A DNA stretch of 64,000 bases from Pyruvatibacter sp. (GTDB lineage: Bacteria; Pseudomonadota; Alphaproteobacteria; CGMCC-115125). The notes beneath the pieces were generated by a model, which did not search any database, was not told the DNA's origin, and saw only the letters and a program-made list of their open reading frames with translations. The stretch is from NCBI RefSeq assembly GCF_040219635.1, contig NZ_JAVJSC010000004.1, forward strand, positions 310,001-374,000, read 5' to 3'. Positions within the stretch are counted from its first letter, which is position 1. Each line of letters opens with the position of its first letter. The translations under genes and the position numbers were made by a program. Positions 1-8,650 of the stretch are shown here, piece by piece.

Positions 1-289
1 CGCTCAGTGCTGTAGTGACGGGCACAAACAGGATGGCCGCCCCGGCAACCACTGCCACAAGTGACGGTACCATGCCGGGCTTGCCGGTGAAGGCGCGAAC
101 AAGGCCCACAAGGCCCAGCAACATGCCCAGAAAAACAACCAGCATGGAGCCGGCCGTTCCAAAAACGCCGCCGGACGCGCTGATGATGCCAAACCGGGTG
201 AGCAAAACGGCCGATACAGCCGCAATCAGCCCAACGCCGACAAGGCGCAGGGCAAGTGTTGCGATACGTGAACGTGCGGTGTCACTCAT
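1..289 (-). CDS. Membrane protein, N-terminal part only (runs off the left edge)
   Basis: The first 96 residues of a minus-strand protein are visible; it starts at the ATG complementary to 287-289 and continues beyond the window. Three hydrophobic stretches of roughly 20 residues are separated by short loops (about residues 11-31, 44-64 and 72-92), so it enters the membrane. The arrangement of three N-terminal helices followed by an unseen soluble part resembles the start of DUF1499-type proteins, but the diagnostic domain is outside the window, so this is a guess. It is downstream of the acyl-CoA ligase on the same strand, about 100 bp away. Confidence 0.6.
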   Translation of the reverse strand, partial: MSDTARSRIATLALRLVGVGLIAAVSAVLLTRFGIISASGGVFGTAGSMLVVFLGMLLGLVGLVRAFTGKPGMVPSLVAVVAGAAILFVPVTTALS

Positions 290-391
290 TTGATGCTGCG
301 GGACGTGTGACCGCCCCTCCCCCCATTTGTGCGCGCCACTGGGGCGCTGCTGTTTTAACTGTCGAAACCAAAGCGAAAAGACGGGACGCGG

Positions 392-2044
392 CTACTCAGC
401 CGCGCCCTTTTCAAGATTTGCCGTGGGCAGTTCATAATCCTTGAAGGTCTGGCGCAGGGCCAGTTTCTGGATTTTGCCTGTTGCCGTATGCGGGATTTCA
501 TCCACGAACACCACGTCGTCCGGCATCCACCATTTGGCGATCTTGCCTTCCATGTAGCTCAGAATGTCTTCGCGGGTGGGCGACTTGCCCTGCGCGGGAA
601 TAACAATCAGCAGCGGGCGCTCGTCCCATTTGGGGTGAGCAATACCGATGACGGCCGCCTCCTGAACCTCCGGATGACCAACAGCGACGTTTTCAAGCTC
701 AATGGAAGAAATCCACTCGCCGCCAGACTTGATAACATCCTTGGCGCGGTCAGTGATGGTCATGTAGCCGTCGGGGTCGATGGTGGCGACGTCGCCGGTA
801 TCAAACCAACCGTCCGCATCCAGAATATCGCCGCCTTCACCCTTGACGTATTCGCGGGAGATTGCCGGCCCGCGCACCATCAGGTGACCAAAGGCCTTGC
901 CATCACGCGCAAGCTCCTTGCCATCGTCATCGGTGATTTTCATTTCCACCGTATAGACCGGGCGGCCCTGCTTGATCTTGATATCGATCTGTTTGTCGAT
1001 CGGCAGGTTCTCCATGCCCGCCTTGAGCGAGCCAAGCGTGCCAAGCGGCGACAGTTCGGTCATGCCCCATGCGTGGAAAACCTGCACGCCAAAGTCTTTT
1101 TCAAACGCTTCAACCATGAAGCGCGGGGCAGCAGAGCCGCCGATAACCACGCGGTTGAGATGTGGCAGTTTCTTGCCGGACGACTGCAGGTGCTGCAACA
1201 GCATCAACCATACGGTGGGTACGGCAGCGGTAACGCTGACCTTTTCCGTATCCAGCAACTCATAGATGCTTTCGCCATCCATCTTTGCGCCGGGCATGAT
1301 GAGGCTTGCGCCAACAGCAGGGGCGGCAAACGCGATAGCCCAGGCGTTGGCATGGAACATCGGCACCACCGGAAGCACATTGTCGATGGAGCGCATTCCC
1401 AGGGCGTCCGCGTTATTGGCCGCAAGCGCATGTAGCACGTTGGACCGGTGAGAGTAGAGCACGCCCTTTGGATTGCCCGTTGTGCCCGACGTATAGCAAA
1501 GGCCGCAGGCGTCGTTTTCGTCCACCTTTGCCCACTTGAAATCATCAGAGTGTGCATTAACCAGCGTTTCGTAGCACAACGCGTTCTTGAGTTTGGTGTC
1601 AGGCATTGCGGCCTCGTCGCACATGATGATGACGTGCTTGAGGTGCGAAAGCTGGTCGGCGATGCCTTCAATGATGGGCACAAAAGTGAGGTCAACAAAA
1701 ATGACTTTGTCTTCGGCATGGTTGGCGATGTAAACCAGTTGCTCAGCAAACAGGCGCGGGTTGAGCGTGTGGCAAACAGCGCCAAGCCCCATGATGCCGT
1801 ACCAGGCTTCCAGGTGCCGGTCGGTGTTCCACGCCATGGTGGCAATCACGTCGCCCTTGCCCAGGCCAAGCGACTGCAGCGCGTTGGCGATCTTGCGGGC
1901 GCGCGAATGAACGGCCTTGTAGGTGGTCCGGCGTATCGGTCCCTCAACGGAACGTGTGACAATTTCGCGATCGCCATGATATTGCGCCGCATGATCTATG
2001 ACCGTGTGAACCAGAAGCGGCCAGTCCTGCATCAAACCCTTCAT
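392..2044 (-). CDS. Acyl-CoA ligase, AMP-forming (AlkK/DmdB-like)
   Basis: A 550-residue member of the adenylate-forming superfamily that activates a carboxylic acid to its acyl-CoA using ATP. The phosphate-binding motif YTSGTTGNPKG lies near residues 184-194, and the C-terminal ATGKIQK motif with the catalytic lysine near residue 525. The N-terminus (GLMQDWPLLV, DHAA.YHG, EIVTRSVEGP) and the AWNT.RH.E.WYGIMG block are typical of the medium-chain fatty acyl-CoA / 3-methylthiopropionyl-CoA ligase branch. Family members take many medium-chain acids, so the DMSP-related role is only one option. The start is supported by GGGAG eight bases upstream. It is divergent from the amidase gene across about 210 bp. 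Confidence 0.88.
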   Translation of the reverse strand: MKGLMQDWPLLVHTVIDHAAQYHGDREIVTRSVEGPIRRTTYKAVHSRARKIANALQSLGLGKGDVIATMAWNTDRHLEAWYGIMGLGAVCHTLNPRLFAEQLVYIANHAEDKVIFVDLTFVPIIEGIADQLSHLKHVIIMCDEAAMPDTKLKNALCYETLVNAHSDDFKWAKVDENDACGLCYTSGTTGNPKGVLYSHRSNVLHALAANNADALGMRSIDNVLPVVPMFHANAWAIAFAAPAVGASLIMPGAKMDGESIYELLDTEKVSVTAAVPTVWLMLLQHLQSSGKKLPHLNRVVIGGSAAPRFMVEAFEKDFGVQVFHAWGMTELSPLGTLGSLKAGMENLPIDKQIDIKIKQGRPVYTVEMKITDDDGKELARDGKAFGHLMVRGPAISREYVKGEGGDILDADGWFDTGDVATIDPDGYMTITDRAKDVIKSGGEWISSIELENVAVGHPEVQEAAVIGIAHPKWDERPLLIVIPAQGKSPTREDILSYMEGKIAKWWMPDDVVFVDEIPHTATGKIQKLALRQTFKDYELPTANLEKGAAE

Positions 2045-2255
2045 TAGGTGTCTCCCTCGATTCAGATCGTTATGCAGCGCGCGATCAAATAATCAGCGCT
2101 GCCGTTTTCGTTGCATGGTCTTTTTGGGTGCCGCATTGTGGCGGCGAATTAGCCTTGGGTTACTTTAGGCGAGGCGGGCGCGCTGCTCAACGCAGCATTC
2201 GTGCTCAAATCCGCAAATCGCCCTCCCACCCCAAAAAGAAAGGGAACGCCGCCTG

Positions 2256-3716
2256 ATGAGCGACATTTCATTCCTTCCGGCCCATGTTCTGGCGGCAATG
2301 ATCCGCCGACGGGAAATTTCTGCCGTTGAACTGCTGGACCATTTCATCGCCCGGTGCGCGGCACATAACACCAAAATCAATGCCATCGTCGCCACGGATT
2401 TTGACCGCGCGCGGGGCATGGCGAAGGAAGCCGACCACGCCTTGTCTGCCGGTGAGTTGTGGGGCCCGTTTCACGGCCTGCCGATGACCATCAAGGATGC
2501 ACTTGAAACCGAAGGCCTGGTGACAACCGGCGGCACGCCGGATTTGGCGGCTCATGTGCCGCAGCGTGATGCGGATGCTGTGGCGCGGATCAAGGAGTCG
2601 GGTGCCATCGTGTTTGGCAAAACCAATGTGCCTTTCTTCTCGGGTGATCTGCAGAGTTACAACGAGGTGTACGGAACCACCAACAATCCCTGGGACGTGA
2701 CGCGCGGGCCAGGCGGATCATCGGGGGGTGCAGCCGCAGCCCTTGCAGCGGGCCTTACGCCGCTTGAAATAGGGTCCGACATTGGCGGCTCCATACGAAC
2801 GCCGGCGCATCTGTGCGGCGTGTTTGGACACAAGCCCAGCTTTGACCTTGTATCCAAACGCGGGCACGTGCCGGGGCTTCCGGGTGCGTTGTTTACCGGC
2901 GATTTGTCCGTCGTCGGACCAATGGCACGGTCAGCCCGCGATCTTGAGATCGCCCTGTCGATGATTATGGGGCGCGACGACTTTGATGCTTTGGCCTATC
3001 AACCGGCGCTGCCCGAACCGCGAGGACGCGAAGCGCGCGAACTGACGATTGCAACTTGGTTTGATGATCCGTTTTGTCCGGTGGAAAGTGAGAATGTCGC
3101 AATCATGGAACAGGCGGCTGATGCGCTGGAGGCTGCCGGCGCGACAGTTCATCGCGACGCGCGGCCCGGCTTTGACTTCGCCGAGGCATTTGAAGTGTAT
3201 GCGACGCTGCTCCATGGAGGGACCACGCGCGGATTTCCACCCGCGACGCTGGCGCGGATGCGTGACGTTGCTGCGAACCTTGACCTTACCGACAAGAGCC
3301 ACATGGCCATGCAGGCCCGCGGCGCGGCGCTGACCTATCATGAGTGGCAGGTGTGGAAAGAGGCTCAGGCGCAAATGCGCGCTAAATGGGCAGCGTTTTT
3401 TGATACTTACGATGCGGTGCTGATGGCGGTGGCACCCGTGTCCGCCTTTGCGCATGATCAGCAGTCAAACTTTCATGATCGCACGCTGACAATAAACGGG
3501 GCGCAACGCCCGTATCTGGATCTTATTTCCTGGGCCGGGTTGCCGCTGGTTTCATATCTGCCCGGCACTGCTGTTCCGGTTGGAAGAACACAGGCCGGGC
3601 TGCCGGTGGGCGTTCAGATTGTCGGGCCATATCTTGAAGATTTCACGACCATTGCATTGGCTGCCGTGCTGGAACGCGAAATGGGCGGGTTTGTCGCGCC
3701 GCCTGATTTTGCATAG
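2256..3716 (+). CDS. Amidase signature (AS) family amidase
   Basis: A 486-residue amidase of the Ser-cisSer-Lys class, which hydrolyses carboxylic amides to acid and ammonia. The triad is visible: Lys80 in GLPMTIKD, cis-Ser155 in GPGGSSGG and the nucleophile Ser179 in GSDIGGSIR. Length and full-span similarity fit the family. The substrate cannot be read from sequence; relatives act on aliphatic or aryl amides and few are characterised. A DUF6614-like gene follows 26 bp downstream on the same strand, so the two are probably co-transcribed. Confidence 0.92.
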   Translation: MSDISFLPAHVLAAMIRRREISAVELLDHFIARCAAHNTKINAIVATDFDRARGMAKEADHALSAGELWGPFHGLPMTIKDALETEGLVTTGGTPDLAAHVPQRDADAVARIKESGAIVFGKTNVPFFSGDLQSYNEVYGTTNNPWDVTRGPGGSSGGAAAALAAGLTPLEIGSDIGGSIRTPAHLCGVFGHKPSFDLVSKRGHVPGLPGALFTGDLSVVGPMARSARDLEIALSMIMGRDDFDALAYQPALPEPRGREARELTIATWFDDPFCPVESENVAIMEQAADALEAAGATVHRDARPGFDFAEAFEVYATLLHGGTTRGFPPATLARMRDVAANLDLTDKSHMAMQARGAALTYHEWQVWKEAQAQMRAKWAAFFDTYDAVLMAVAPVSAFAHDQQSNFHDRTLTINGAQRPYLDLISWAGLPLVSYLPGTAVPVGRTQAGLPVGVQIVGPYLEDFTTIALAAVLEREMGGFVAPPDFA

Positions 3717-3742
3717 CGCCCACAACCCCGGGGGACAGACTG

Positions 3743-4093
3743 ATGGACATTTATCACGGCTTTTTTGACCTGGAGGACGGCCAGTCCGACGTTGAGTTTG
3801 CAGACGCTCTTTCAGGCTTCCTTGGCCATTTGTTATCTGCCGGAAAGATAGAGAGCTGGCGGTTGATGCGGCGCAAGTTGGGTCTTGGCCCGGCCACACT
3901 TGGCGAGTTTCATTTGATGATCGAAGTGCGTGATCTGGCGCAGCTTGATGCAGCGTTTGCTAAAGTTTCAACGCGCGCGGGAGAAACTGAAAACAGACAC
4001 GCAGCTGTCAATCAGAAGATTGCCGGTATCACATTTGCGTTGTATCGCGATTTTCCTGATCCGCATCGCCAGCGCGGCGAAGAAAAGTTCTAG
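3743..4093 (+). CDS. DUF6614-like small protein
   Basis: A 116-residue soluble protein with no signal peptide. Its pattern (MDIYHGFFDL near the start, then GFLGHL, WRLMRRKLGLGP and a FHLMIEVRDLAQLD strand-helix block) matches my memory of the DUF6614 family, whose function is unknown to me; the fold looks like a small alpha/beta, ferredoxin-like dimer. A GGGGGA ribosome-binding site precedes the ATG. The close spacing to the upstream amidase suggests an operon. Function remains unassigned. Confidence 0.75.
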   Translation: MDIYHGFFDLEDGQSDVEFADALSGFLGHLLSAGKIESWRLMRRKLGLGPATLGEFHLMIEVRDLAQLDAAFAKVSTRAGETENRHAAVNQKIAGITFALYRDFPDPHRQRGEEKF

Positions 4094-4108
4094 TCAGCGC
4101 GCGTTGCC

Positions 4109-4504
4109 TCATGCGTTGCGGGGGAACCCGTCGCTTAGTGTCCGCACCATGTCGTCAAAGTTTTCGCGGGTGCGGGCATCGGGCACCACGCAATGGGGGG
4201 CGCCGATATAGCCGCCGCCAATGCCAACCCCGGCATTCACAATCAGCAGGGAGACCGGGCCAAGATCACTGGCCACTTGTTCAGCAGCCGCTGCAAGGTT
4301 GTCGCGGTCGGTCACGTCAGCAGCAATGGCAATTGATTTGACTCCCCGCGATGCAACTGCCTCTGCAATCTCGCGAGCTTTGTCCTGCAACACGTCAAGC
4401 ACGGCAACGTTTACACCTGCGTCCGCCAGCACCCGTGCATAGGCAGCCCCAATACCATCGGCACCACCGGTGATGACGGCGTTACCTCCCTTGAAACGTG
4501 ACAT
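4109..4504 (-). pseudogene. Short-chain dehydrogenase remnant with internal deletion
   Basis: Only 131 residues, where SDRs have about 250-280. The N-terminal Rossmann half is intact (TGGADGIG cofactor loop near residue 13, DVTDRD, NAGVGIGGG near residue 90), but the chain then jumps to a tail (GAPHCVVPDARTR, ...LSDGF) that looks like the extreme C-terminus of a longer SDR. The catalytic Ser-Tyr-Lys segment and substrate region are absent, so dehydrogenase activity is not expected. The frame is open and the ATG at 4502-4504 has an AGGGAG ribosome-binding site, so a protein may still be made. An in-frame deletion of roughly 120-150 codons explains it best. Confidence 0.72.
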
Positions 4505-4646
4505 TTGTTTTTCTCCCTGACTGCAGCCGACAAACTGACCACCGTTCATTTAGTTAGTATTGCGGGATGTGCAAGCCTTTGACAGATGCCCCGTCTCACC
4601 TGCAAATGTGTGGTGACACTTGTTTCAGCCCACCGGAGCGTTACCC

Positions 4647-6032
4647 ATGAGCCTCAGCAATGCACAGACGCGCGACATAGAAACGCTGATCCACCCCTAC
4701 ACAAACCTCGCGGCTTTTCGCGAGACCGGCCCTGTTGTGATGGAGCGTGGCGAAGGCATTTACGTGTGGGATACGTCGGGCAAGCAATACATTGAAGGGT
4801 TGGCCGGGCTGTGGTGCACGTCGCTTGGATACAATGAGCACGAACTTGCAGACGCAGCGATGGCGCAGTTTCAGACGCTGCCCTTTACGCATACGTTTGC
4901 AGGCAAAAGCCATGAGCGGGCGATTGAACTAGCTGAGATGATTAAGGAGATATCGCCGCACCCGACATCCAAGGTCCTGTTTTGCGGGTCGGGGTCTGAA
5001 GCCAACGATCAGCAGATAAAGCTTGTCTGGTACTACAATAATGCGCGTGGCCGCCCGCAGAAGAAAAAAATCATTTCCCGCAAGCGCGCCTATCATGGGG
5101 TAACGGTTGCAACCGCCAGCCTTACGGGCCTTGCCCCAAACCACATGGATTTTGATCTGCCGATTGATCGTATCCATCACGTCAACTGTCCGTTTGCTTA
5201 TCGCGAGGCCGAACCGGGCGAAACAGACGATCAGTTTACGGATCGTCTGGCCGCTGAACTTGACGCCCTCATTCAGCGCGAAGGCCCCGACACCGTCGCC
5301 GCCTTCATTGCCGAGCCTATTCAGGGCGCGGGTGGTGTGCTTATTCCTGCGGACGGTTACTTTGCCAAAATCCAGAAGGTACTGGACAAATACGACATCT
5401 ATTTCATCGCGGATGAAGTCATTTGCGGGTTCGGACGCACAGGCAGCATGTTCGGTTCACAGACATTCGGGATGAAGCCGCATTCAATCTCGATTGCCAA
5501 GGCGCTGTCATCCGCTTATCTGCCTATTGGCGCTGTTACAGTGGGCGAAGACATGTATCAGGCAATGCTTGATGAAAGCCGCAAGATCGGCGTATTCGGG
5601 CATGGCTTTACATATACGGCGCACCCGGTGTGCGCTGCCGTGGCCATCAAGACCCTCGAAATATACAAGTCGCGCGACATTGTCGGGCATGTTCAGCACA
5701 TGGCCCCGGTCTTTGAATCACGTTTTGCCCGGCTTGCAGACCACCCGCTTGTGGGCAACGCGCGGGCCAAAGGGCTGATCGGCGCTGTGGAACTTGTGGC
5801 GGATAAAGCCACCAAACGGTCGTTTAACCCGGCCTACAAAGTGGGTGCGACCTGCCAACTCAACGCAGAATCCGAGGGCCTTTTGTCGCGGGCACTGGGC
5901 GGCGACATTGTGGCGCTATGCCCGCCGCTCATCATCCAGGAAGACGAGATAAACGAAATGTTTGATCGGCTGGAGCGAGCGCTCGATACGACCGAGCATT
6001 GGGTGACAAAGGAAGGCTTACGCGCGGCATGA
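4647..6032 (+). CDS. Class III (omega) aminotransferase, PLP-dependent
   Basis: A 461-residue fold-type I aminotransferase that moves an amino group from an amine or omega-amino acid to a keto acid, probably pyruvate. Lys285 in SIAKALSSAYLPIGA is the expected PLP Schiff-base lysine, Asp256 in FIADEV the pyridine-nitrogen partner, and GSGSEAN (residues 114-120) the phosphate-binding region. The ATG at 4647 has GGAG eight bases upstream; an in-frame TTG at 4620 is less likely. The sequence is closest in style to omega-amine:pyruvate or beta-alanine transaminases; the exact donor is not determinable. It converges on an SDR gene with only three bases between the stops. Confidence 0.9.
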   Translation: MSLSNAQTRDIETLIHPYTNLAAFRETGPVVMERGEGIYVWDTSGKQYIEGLAGLWCTSLGYNEHELADAAMAQFQTLPFTHTFAGKSHERAIELAEMIKEISPHPTSKVLFCGSGSEANDQQIKLVWYYNNARGRPQKKKIISRKRAYHGVTVATASLTGLAPNHMDFDLPIDRIHHVNCPFAYREAEPGETDDQFTDRLAAELDALIQREGPDTVAAFIAEPIQGAGGVLIPADGYFAKIQKVLDKYDIYFIADEVICGFGRTGSMFGSQTFGMKPHSISIAKALSSAYLPIGAVTVGEDMYQAMLDESRKIGVFGHGFTYTAHPVCAAVAIKTLEIYKSRDIVGHVQHMAPVFESRFARLADHPLVGNARAKGLIGAVELVADKATKRSFNPAYKVGATCQLNAESEGLLSRALGGDIVALCPPLIIQEDEINEMFDRLERALDTTEHWVTKEGLRAA

Positions 6033-6035
6033 GCG

Positions 6036-6785
6036 CTAAACGTGCTGGCCGCCATTGATGTGGATTTCGGCACCCGTGACGTAGCTTGACTGTTCCGAAC
6101 ACAAATAAAATATCGTTTCAGCCACTTCAGTCGGCTGCCCGAGGCGACGCAAGGGAATGTCTTCCACTATTTTTTCCGTACCCGGAGACAAAATAGAGGT
6201 GTCGATTTCGCCCGGCGCAATGGCGTTGACCCTGACGCCCAGCGGGCCAAAGTCGGATGCCATCTCGCGGGTCAGCGCTGAAAGCGCAGCCTTTGATGTG
6301 GCGTAGGCGGCGCCGGCAAACGGGTGTACCCGGCTTCCCGCAATAGAGGTGACATTGACGACTGCGCCAGACGCTGCCTGCAACTCATCCACCAGGCCAC
6401 GCGCGAGCATGACCGGGGCCAGCAGATTGACCTGAAGCACATGCTGCCAGTCACCTGGCTCTGTGTTGAGGGTTCCAAGCCGTTCGCCGCCTGTGCCCTT
6501 GGGACTGATGCCCGCATTGTTGACCAGCGCATCAAGATGGCTGCCCTGGTCGCGCAGGCGATTGCGCATTTCGGCAATGGCGCGCTGAGTATCATCGGCG
6601 TCCGACAGGTCCACCTGAATATGATCTTCGGGGCCTGCTTCCCACGGGCAATTTTCCGGGAACGCATGGCGTGAACAGGTGATAACCCGCCAGCCTGCGC
6701 TCGAAAACCGCATAACGGTCGCGTGGCCGATGCCGCGGCTGGCCCCGGTCAGAATAAGCGTGCGCTGGCGATCTTGGTTTTCCAT
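6036..6785 (-). CDS. Short-chain dehydrogenase/reductase (SDR)
   Basis: A 249-residue classical SDR using NAD(P)H. The cofactor motif TGASRGIG lies near residues 12-19, then NNAGISPKG, the catalytic Ser in NVTSIAG, Tyr and Lys in YATSKAAL, and the C-terminal YVTGAEIHINGGQ. The start ATG (complement of 6783-6785) was chosen because the upstream in-frame extension overlaps the preceding gene. It lies 10 bp downstream of the CDF exporter gene and is probably co-transcribed with it, though no functional link between the two is evident. Substrate unknown. Confidence 0.88.
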   Translation of the reverse strand: MENQDRQRTLILTGASRGIGHATVMRFSSAGWRVITCSRHAFPENCPWEAGPEDHIQVDLSDADDTQRAIAEMRNRLRDQGSHLDALVNNAGISPKGTGGERLGTLNTEPGDWQHVLQVNLLAPVMLARGLVDELQAASGAVVNVTSIAGSRVHPFAGAAYATSKAALSALTREMASDFGPLGVRVNAIAPGEIDTSILSPGTEKIVEDIPLRRLGQPTEVAETIFYLCSEQSSYVTGAEIHINGGQHV

Positions 6786-6795
6786 GCGGCTGACA

Positions 6796-7770
6796 TTAAG
6801 CGTTGGATGCCCCAGGCGCCATGGGGCTTTCGGGCTGCATGGATTCGGGCACATCTTCGTGCCCGGCTGGGTCCTGGTGGATCAGGATTTCAGCGTCGGG
6901 AAAATCACTTGCGATTGCCATTTCCACTTCGTCAGCGATGGCATGTGCCCTCCGCAAAGGCATGTCGCCCGGGATTTCGAGATGAAACTGGATGAAGACC
7001 GTACGCCCCGCTGTGCGCGTACGCAGGTCATGAATGGTGTGAACCTGCGGGTGCGCCAGCGCGATTTCCTCAATGCGCAAGCGGTCTTCGTGGGGTAGTT
7101 CGCGGTCCATCAGTTCGCTGGTCGAGCGGGAGACAATTTCCCAAGCGGCATGGCCTATCCATGCAGCGAGTGCGAGCGCGATGAGCGGGTCGGCCCACGA
7201 AATGCCCCATACGCCCGCAATAATCAGCGCGGCGATCACGCCGATATTGAGCAAGACATCGCTGGCGTAGTGCAGTGAATCCGCCGCGATCGCCAGAGAT
7301 CCGGTAAGCCTCTGCACGTAACGCTGGTAGGTGACGAGGGCCAGCGTAAAGCCGAGCGAAATCACGATGATGCTGATGCCGGCAAATGACCGCTCGACAG
7401 GTGCCGGATCAAGAAGGCGGCTAATGCTTTCAACCGTCAGGAACAAGGCAGATGCACCAATGAGCGCCGCCTGTCCCAACCCGGCCAGCGCCTCGGCCTT
7501 ACCGTGACCAAAGCGGTGCTGGCGGTCTGCCGGTGTAAGCGCGACGCGCACGGCAACGAGGTTTACAAGCGATGCGGCACCATCGAGAACCGAATCCAGA
7601 AACGTGGCGAGCAACGACATGGAACCGGTAATCCACACGGCCCATGCCTTCATCGAGATGAGTACAAGCGCCACCGCCACCGATGCATAGGTCGCGCGCT
7701 TCATCAGCGTTGCTGCACGCTCGGGCGTGACGTGACGCCGGAACGAACGAGGGGTGTCGAGTGACTTCAT
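6796..7770 (-). CDS. Cation diffusion facilitator metal exporter (FieF-like)
   Basis: A 324-residue CDF-family proton antiporter exporting a divalent metal (zinc, iron, cobalt or similar) across the inner membrane. Several hydrophobic helices in the first 200 residues carry the acidic metal-site motifs (DSVLDG early, DSLHYASD later), followed by a cytoplasmic ferredoxin-like C-terminal domain with His residues (HPQVHTIHDLRTR, FIQFHLEIPGDMPLRRAHAIAD). Length fits FieF/YiiP-type proteins. Metal specificity cannot be read reliably. First gene of a two-gene unit with the SDR just downstream. Confidence 0.92.
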   Translation of the reverse strand: MKSLDTPRSFRRHVTPERAATLMKRATYASVAVALVLISMKAWAVWITGSMSLLATFLDSVLDGAASLVNLVAVRVALTPADRQHRFGHGKAEALAGLGQAALIGASALFLTVESISRLLDPAPVERSFAGISIIVISLGFTLALVTYQRYVQRLTGSLAIAADSLHYASDVLLNIGVIAALIIAGVWGISWADPLIALALAAWIGHAAWEIVSRSTSELMDRELPHEDRLRIEEIALAHPQVHTIHDLRTRTAGRTVFIQFHLEIPGDMPLRRAHAIADEVEMAIASDFPDAEILIHQDPAGHEDVPESMQPESPMAPGASNA

Positions 7771-7861
7771 AGGGTCGTTCTATCACAAGCGCAGCGCAGG
7801 CTTAAGAACCTGATTTTGCTAGATTATTTTAAGAGTCAGTTGCAATCTCAGACATCACCGG

Positions 7862-7893
7862 GCGGTGCTGCCGGAGAGCGGTGCTGCCGGAGA
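7862..7893. repeat. 16-bp tandem duplication (two copies)
   Basis: The 16-mer GCGGTGCTGCCGGAGA occurs twice, back to back and without mismatch, just beyond the 3' end of pdxH and upstream of the divergent region leading to the CDF gene. It looks like a simple slippage duplication in non-coding DNA; no function is suggested. Confidence 0.8.
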
Positions 7894-7898
7894 TATGA

Positions 7899-8549
7899 CT
7901 ATGGGAACAGATGCTCTGTTGTCCACTTCCAGGGGTAGGCATCCGGTTGAGCGTGCGCGGGTGCGGCCCGGTAAAAAACAAGCCTGTCGTGCAGGCGGAA
8001 CGGCCGGTCGCGCCAGAACTCTATCTGCTGGGGCACCACGCGAAAGCCTGACCAGTGCGGCGGGCGCGGGATATGTCCGACGGCATATTTCGCGGCATAT
8101 TTCGCGACTTCTTTTTCAAGTTCAAACCGTCCTGCCAGCGGGCGTGACTGACGTGATGCCCACGCCCCTATACGGCTGTCGCGCGGACGGCTGGCATAAT
8201 AGGCGTCCGCTTCTTCATCGCTGACGCGTTCAACGGGCCCGCGCACACGGATCTGGCGACGCAGTGTCTTCCAGTGGAAACATAAGGCTGCTTTTCCACT
8301 GGCCAGAAGTTCAGTTCCCTTGGCGCTCTCAAGGTTGGTGTAAAATACAAAACCTGAGCGGTCGGCACCCTTGAGCAACACCATGCGTACGTCTGGCAGG
8401 CCTGCTTCATCAACAGTAGCCAGAGCCATGGCGTTGGGGTCATTGGATTCACTCCTGGTCGCATCAGCCATCCAGGCCTCAAACAGGCTTAGTGGATCCT
8501 GAGACGAAAAGATGTCGGCTTGCGCGTCCGCCGAAGATGAATCACTCAT
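7899..8549 (-). CDS. pdxH: Pyridoxamine 5'-phosphate oxidase
   Basis: A 216-residue FMN enzyme that oxidises pyridoxamine/pyridoxine 5'-phosphate to pyridoxal 5'-phosphate. Seen are the family block NAMALATVDEAGLPDVRMVLLK, FVFYTN, the FMN-contacting KALCFHWK-like segment with RQIRVRGP, SRIGAWAS.QS.PL and the C-terminal W..R...L..RL.F pattern. The canonical last residues RLYP are HLFP here, a mild variation. It supplies the PLP needed by the class III aminotransferase nearby, though no operon links them. Divergent from the Sel1-repeat gene. Confidence 0.95.
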   Translation of the reverse strand: MSDSSSADAQADIFSSQDPLSLFEAWMADATRSESNDPNAMALATVDEAGLPDVRMVLLKGADRSGFVFYTNLESAKGTELLASGKAALCFHWKTLRRQIRVRGPVERVSDEEADAYYASRPRDSRIGAWASRQSRPLAGRFELEKEVAKYAAKYAVGHIPRPPHWSGFRVVPQQIEFWRDRPFRLHDRLVFYRAAPAHAQPDAYPWKWTTEHLFP

Positions 8550-8650
8550 GAGATTGTTCCGATTACACGCCGCCCCTAACGGGGGTTGGGGCTTGCAAGG
8601 TCAGATAAAGCCTGACCGCTGATATGATCCTGCATATAGTACGCCGGTAG

